Shown here: piece after piece, positions 61,574 to 64,000 of the stretch
How positions within the stretch are numbered: position 1 is the stretch's first letter
Layout: each line of letters starts with the position of its first letter
NCBI RefSeq assembly: GCF_035918095.1
Contig: NZ_CP109137.1
Span: 372,001-436,000, forward strand
DNA: 64,000 nt
Reading direction: 5' to 3'
From: Streptomyces sp. NBC_01750
Lineage (GTDB): Bacteria > Actinomycetota > Actinomycetes > Streptomycetales > Streptomycetaceae
Position numbers and translations under genes: made by a program
Notes under the pieces: generated by a model
What the model was told of the DNA's origin: nothing
Databases searched by the model: none
The model's input: the letters and a program-made list of their open reading frames with translations, nothing else

Positions 61574-62187
61574 TCGCGACGGCCTTGCTTGAGCCGCAGG
61601 TCGAGCTCGGGGATGTTGAGCGTGGCAGCCGAAACCGCGACCGCGGTCGTCCGCACGTCGGTCAGGACGGCCGAGACCGCCTGCTGTGCGACGCCGTTGG
61701 GGTCGAAGAATCGCGAGTCCCTGTCCTCCGGGTTGATCGGGCCCTTACTGACCGCGCCCGCCGCCACTCCGATGTCGAGGTCGTCGAGATTCGCCTGCCC
61801 GGCCGACAGGGACGTCGCGTCGATGAACATGTTCTTCGCCTCAGTCGGGCTCCGGTCCCCGCCGGTGAGCCTCAGCGTGTACGGGCCCAGGACCGGGATC
61901 GGCACCACCACGGACTGGCACAGCCCGCTGATCTTCGCGGACCGCAGCCCCGTGACCGCGACCGGCACGAGGGTGCCCTTCTTGGTCACGTCCACCATGC
62001 CGTAAATGCTCAGACCACGGACTTTGATCGTGTCCGCACCGACCTGGAACCTCTGGCCGGAGATGAAGAACGACGCGGCCAGCGCTCCTTGCGCCATGCC
62101 GATACCGAGAGCCGCAGCGGCCGTGACGCCCGCGCCGAGGACCACCGCGAAACGCTTCCAGCGGGTTCTGCCGAAGCCGTGCGACAT
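61564..62187 (-). CDS. DUF6230 family protein
   Basis: A 207-residue protein with an N-terminal anchor or signal (RTRWKRFAVVLGAGVTAAAALGIGMAQGALAA). A beta-rich exported domain follows: SFFISGQRFQVGADTIKVRGLSIYGMVDVTKKGTLVPVAVTGLRSAKISGLCQSVVVPIPVLGPYTLRLTGG, then NMFIDATSLSAGQANLDDLDIGVAAGAV. It is the DUF6230 pattern and carries one pair of Cys. GGGGGAGA precedes the ATG. First gene of the DUF6230-DUF6114-secreted-protein unit. Confidence 0.88.
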   Translation of the reverse strand: MSHGFGRTRWKRFAVVLGAGVTAAAALGIGMAQGALAASFFISGQRFQVGADTIKVRGLSIYGMVDVTKKGTLVPVAVTGLRSAKISGLCQSVVVPIPVLGPYTLRLTGGDRSPTEAKNMFIDATSLSAGQANLDDLDIGVAAGAVSKGPINPEDRDSRFFDPNGVAQQAVSAVLTDVRTTAVAVSAATLNIPELDLRLKQGRRECF

Positions 62188-62572
62188 TCCGTCTCCCCCA
62201 GTCAGGAAACTCCCCTGCCGAGGCCGGGCAGGGGAAGGCGACGATCCAACGTCTGGTGACGGATCCTAGGCTTCCTATGGCGCCGACCGACGGCACGTCG
62301 GTCGGGGCATACGAGTGACGTCTTTCCCGTTGGGGCTTTCCCCCAGTGCAGGCCCCCAGCGGGCGGAGTCCGGCCGGGGTCTGGCAGGTGTACGTACGCG
62401 CTGGACCGGCTCGCGCAGGCGTCCGCCAGACCACAGTGCGCTCGGGGTCAGCTTGTTCTTTGACCTCCGGCCCGGGATCGCTCCATGAACGTCTCGGGTC
62501 GTTTGACGGTTTTGCCGGCTGACGATCCGGACAGTCGGCCGCATTCCATGCGAGCGGACAGAGAACAGCCAG
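62188..62572. other. Intergenic stretch with one hairpin
   Basis: No gene is supported. The promoter of the DUF6230 unit should lie in its left part. A perfect 10-bp hairpin is at 62283-62305. Confidence 0.5.
62283..62305. terminator. 10-bp hairpin between same-strand genes
   Basis: CCGACCGACG (62283-62292) pairs exactly with CGTCGGTCGG (62296-62305) around GCA. It lies between the LysR gene end (62573) and the DUF6230 start (62187), both on the minus strand, fitting a terminator for the LysR transcript. Confidence 0.55.
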
Positions 62573-63411
62573 TCAAAGACGTGTTGCCACGCGGATCAGG
62601 TCGGCGACTGCGCAAAGTCGGCTCTGCGACGGCCATGCGATCACCGTTGTCACGGGCGGAGCATCCAGGACGGGCACGGCGGCGAGATCCCGGCGCAGGT
62701 CGGTGCCGGCGGACTCGGGCATGATCACGGTGGTACGGCCGAGCGCGATCAGCTGGAAGAGCTGCGTCAGGTTCCGTACCTCTGCCCCCGGTCCCTCCGG
62801 GTATCTGCCGCCAGGGCCGGGCCAGCGAGCCATTGGGAGTTCCGACAATGCGGTGACCTCGGCCACCCGAATCTGAGAGCGGCCGGCAAGTGAGTGAGAG
62901 GTGGGCAGGATCGCGACCTGTCCCTCGGTATACAGAATTTCGGTGTCGAGTCCGACCACCGAATCGAATGGCAAGTGCAGCAGAGCCACATCGGCTTGCC
63001 CATCCTGCAGCAATTTCCGGTGCTGATGCGCCTCGCAGAGCAACAGATCGACGGTGGCTGCGCCGGGCTCCGCGCGGTAGGCATCGAGCAGTTTGGCCAT
63101 AACTCGCCGGCGGTGCCGGATTTGACGGCGAGGACGAGGCGGGGGCGCCTTTGCGCAGCCTGCCGGGTACGCCGCTCAGCTGCGGCTACCGCGCTGAGGA
63201 TCGCGCGCCCCTCGGACAGCAGCACGGATCCGGCCTCGGTGAGCGTGACCTTGCGGCTGGTGCGCTCCAGCAGCGTGACCCCGAGCTGTCGTTCGAGCCG
63301 GGCGATGGCGCGGGACAGGGGCGGCTGGGCTATCTCAAGGCGCTGGGCAGCCTTGCCGAAGTGCAGTTCCTCGGCGATGGCGACGAAGTACCGCAGCTCG
63401 CGTATCTCCAT
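62573..63411 (-). pseudogene. LysR-family regulator with a frameshift
   Basis: The N-terminal HTH is MEIRELRYFVAIAEELHFGKAAQRLEIAQPPLSRAIARLERQLGVTLLERTSRKVTLTEAGSVLL, then RPRLVLAVKSGTAGEL. The frame changes at about 63099, where ...GEL should run into MAKLLDAYRAEPGAATVDLLLCEAHQHRKLLQDGQADVALLHLPFDSVVGLDTEILYTEGQVAILPTSHSLAGRSQIRVAEV to a stop at 62573. One missing base in GAGTTATGG accounts for it. All of the protein is otherwise present, so this is either a recent loss or a sequencing error. Divergent from the SDR gene, its probable target. Confidence 0.75.
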
Positions 63412-63516
63412 GGATTCACAGTAACTCCGGTGGACGGTCGATTGATGTCGCTCAGGTATTGCTGCATTACCGAGATGGTGTTAGTGCCTGGTCGAAGCGC
63501 AGCCATGCTCGCTGTC

Positions 63517-64000
63517 ATGAGTGAGAAGACAATCGCGCTGGTCACCGGCGCGAACAAGGGAATCGGGTACGAGATCGCGGCCGGGCTGGGCGCATTGGGC
63601 TGGAGCGTCGGTATCGGCGTTCGGGACGAGCAGCGCAGGATGGACGCCGTGGCGAAACTGCGCGCGGCAGGTGCCGACGCGTTCGGCGTGCCCCTGGACG
63701 TGACCGACGACGAGAGCGTGACCGCCGCAGCGCAGCTGATCGAGGAGCGAGCGGGACGCCTTGACGTGCTGGTCAATAACGCCGGCGCTGCAGGCGGTTG
63801 GCCGGAGGAGCCAACAACCATCGACCTCGAGACCGTGCGGCAGCTGGTGGAGACCAACGTCATCGGCGTCATCCGGGTCACCAACGCGATGCTGCCGCTG
63901 CTGCGCCACTCGGCGCACCCACGGATCGTCAACCAGTCCAGCCATGTCGGCTCTCTGGCCTTGCAGACCACGCCCGGTGTCGACCTCGGAGGGATCAGCG
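63517..64000 (+). CDS. Short-chain dehydrogenase/reductase (3' end outside the window)
   Basis: The frame runs from the ATG at 63517 to the right edge, 161 codons. The NAD(P)-binding motif is LVTGANKGIGYEIAAGL (TGxxxGIG), followed by LDVTDDES, VLVNNAGAAGG and IVNQSSHVGSLA (the catalytic Ser region). The YxxxK motif would come just beyond the edge. The wording TGANKGIGYEIA and VRDEQR resembles the carbonyl-reductase-like SDRs. Classic LysR-target divergent arrangement with 105 bases between the starts. Confidence 0.9.
   Translation, partial: MSEKTIALVTGANKGIGYEIAAGLGALGWSVGIGVRDEQRRMDAVAKLRAAGADAFGVPLDVTDDESVTAAAQLIEERAGRLDVLVNNAGAAGGWPEEPTTIDLETVRQLVETNVIGVIRVTNAMLPLLRHSAHPRIVNQSSHVGSLALQTTPGVDLGGIS

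Overview
The window is high-GC actinobacterial DNA, almost certainly Streptomyces. It carries a 2-methylisoborneol (earthy odorant) operon, DUF6230/DUF6114 genes, a DUF6381 protein, a SigE-family sigma factor, several SpoIIE-type phosphatases and many actinobacterial IS fragments. Long intact genes alternate with small, frameshifted or truncated ones, as expected for an arm or accessory part of a linear Streptomyces chromosome.

Layout. 1-7.5 kb: a metallopeptidase lipoprotein cut by the left edge, then a decayed zone (tRNA 3' fragment, frameshifted HNH nuclease, TnsA-like endonuclease remnant, LysE remnant, ISL3 fragment) among intact SUMF1, MOSC, VWA and HIT genes. 7.6-16.6 kb: a carbon-metabolism block on the minus strand, in transcription order universal stress protein, transketolase, 6-phosphogluconate dehydrogenase, glucose-6-phosphate dehydrogenase, beta-phosphoglucomutase-type HAD and GH65 phosphorylase. 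Together they would turn a disaccharide into glucose-1-phosphate, then glucose-6-phosphate, then NADPH and pentose phosphates. 16.8-24 kb: IS481, IS110 and IS630 fragments, a SUKH remnant, an HTH protein, and a complete DNA polymerase III alpha gene followed by a frameshifted DUF6300 gene, a GNAT tail and a truncated metAP/HAD junction. 24-30.8 kb: a TetR/membrane-protein pair behind a perfect 28-bp palindrome, a Fur gene overlapping an anti-sigma-type kinase, a phage-scaffold-like remnant, a PAS-PAS-GAF-PP2C phosphatase and a twice-frameshifted zinc-ribbon gene.

30.8-37 kb: a 17-bp perfect hairpin, an M20 peptidase tail, a ChW-repeat membrane protein with a decayed copy of itself beside it, a SigE-like sigma factor, a GntR/membrane-protein operon with two 24-bp operator-like dyads, and DUF5990. 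37-38.8 kb: an intact IS200/IS605 element (tnpA and tnpB). 38.9-42.8 kb: the 2-methylisoborneol operon, comprising a Family 2B encapsulin shell, the terpene synthase with a (Thr-Pro) linker, and GPP methyltransferase. 43-52 kb: small stress-type genes, a PP2C phosphatase, a zinc alcohol/formaldehyde dehydrogenase, a cytochrome P450, and DyP, CBS, AraC and integrase remnants. 52.9-64 kb: a penicillin-binding-protein homologue that has lost key residues of both catalytic centres, secreted small proteins, an MFS exporter with a divergent ArsR/DUF5937 regulator, a second such regulator, a DUF6230-DUF6114-secreted-protein cluster, and a (frameshifted) LysR gene divergent from a short-chain dehydrogenase that runs off the right edge.

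About a dozen genes look broken by one- to four-base indels, whereas the long genes (dnaE, GH65, tkt, zwf, PBP, PP2C) read cleanly. That favours real decay over poor sequence, though individual frameshifts need checking. Function calls rest on reading motifs and remembered family sequences; no database search was run.
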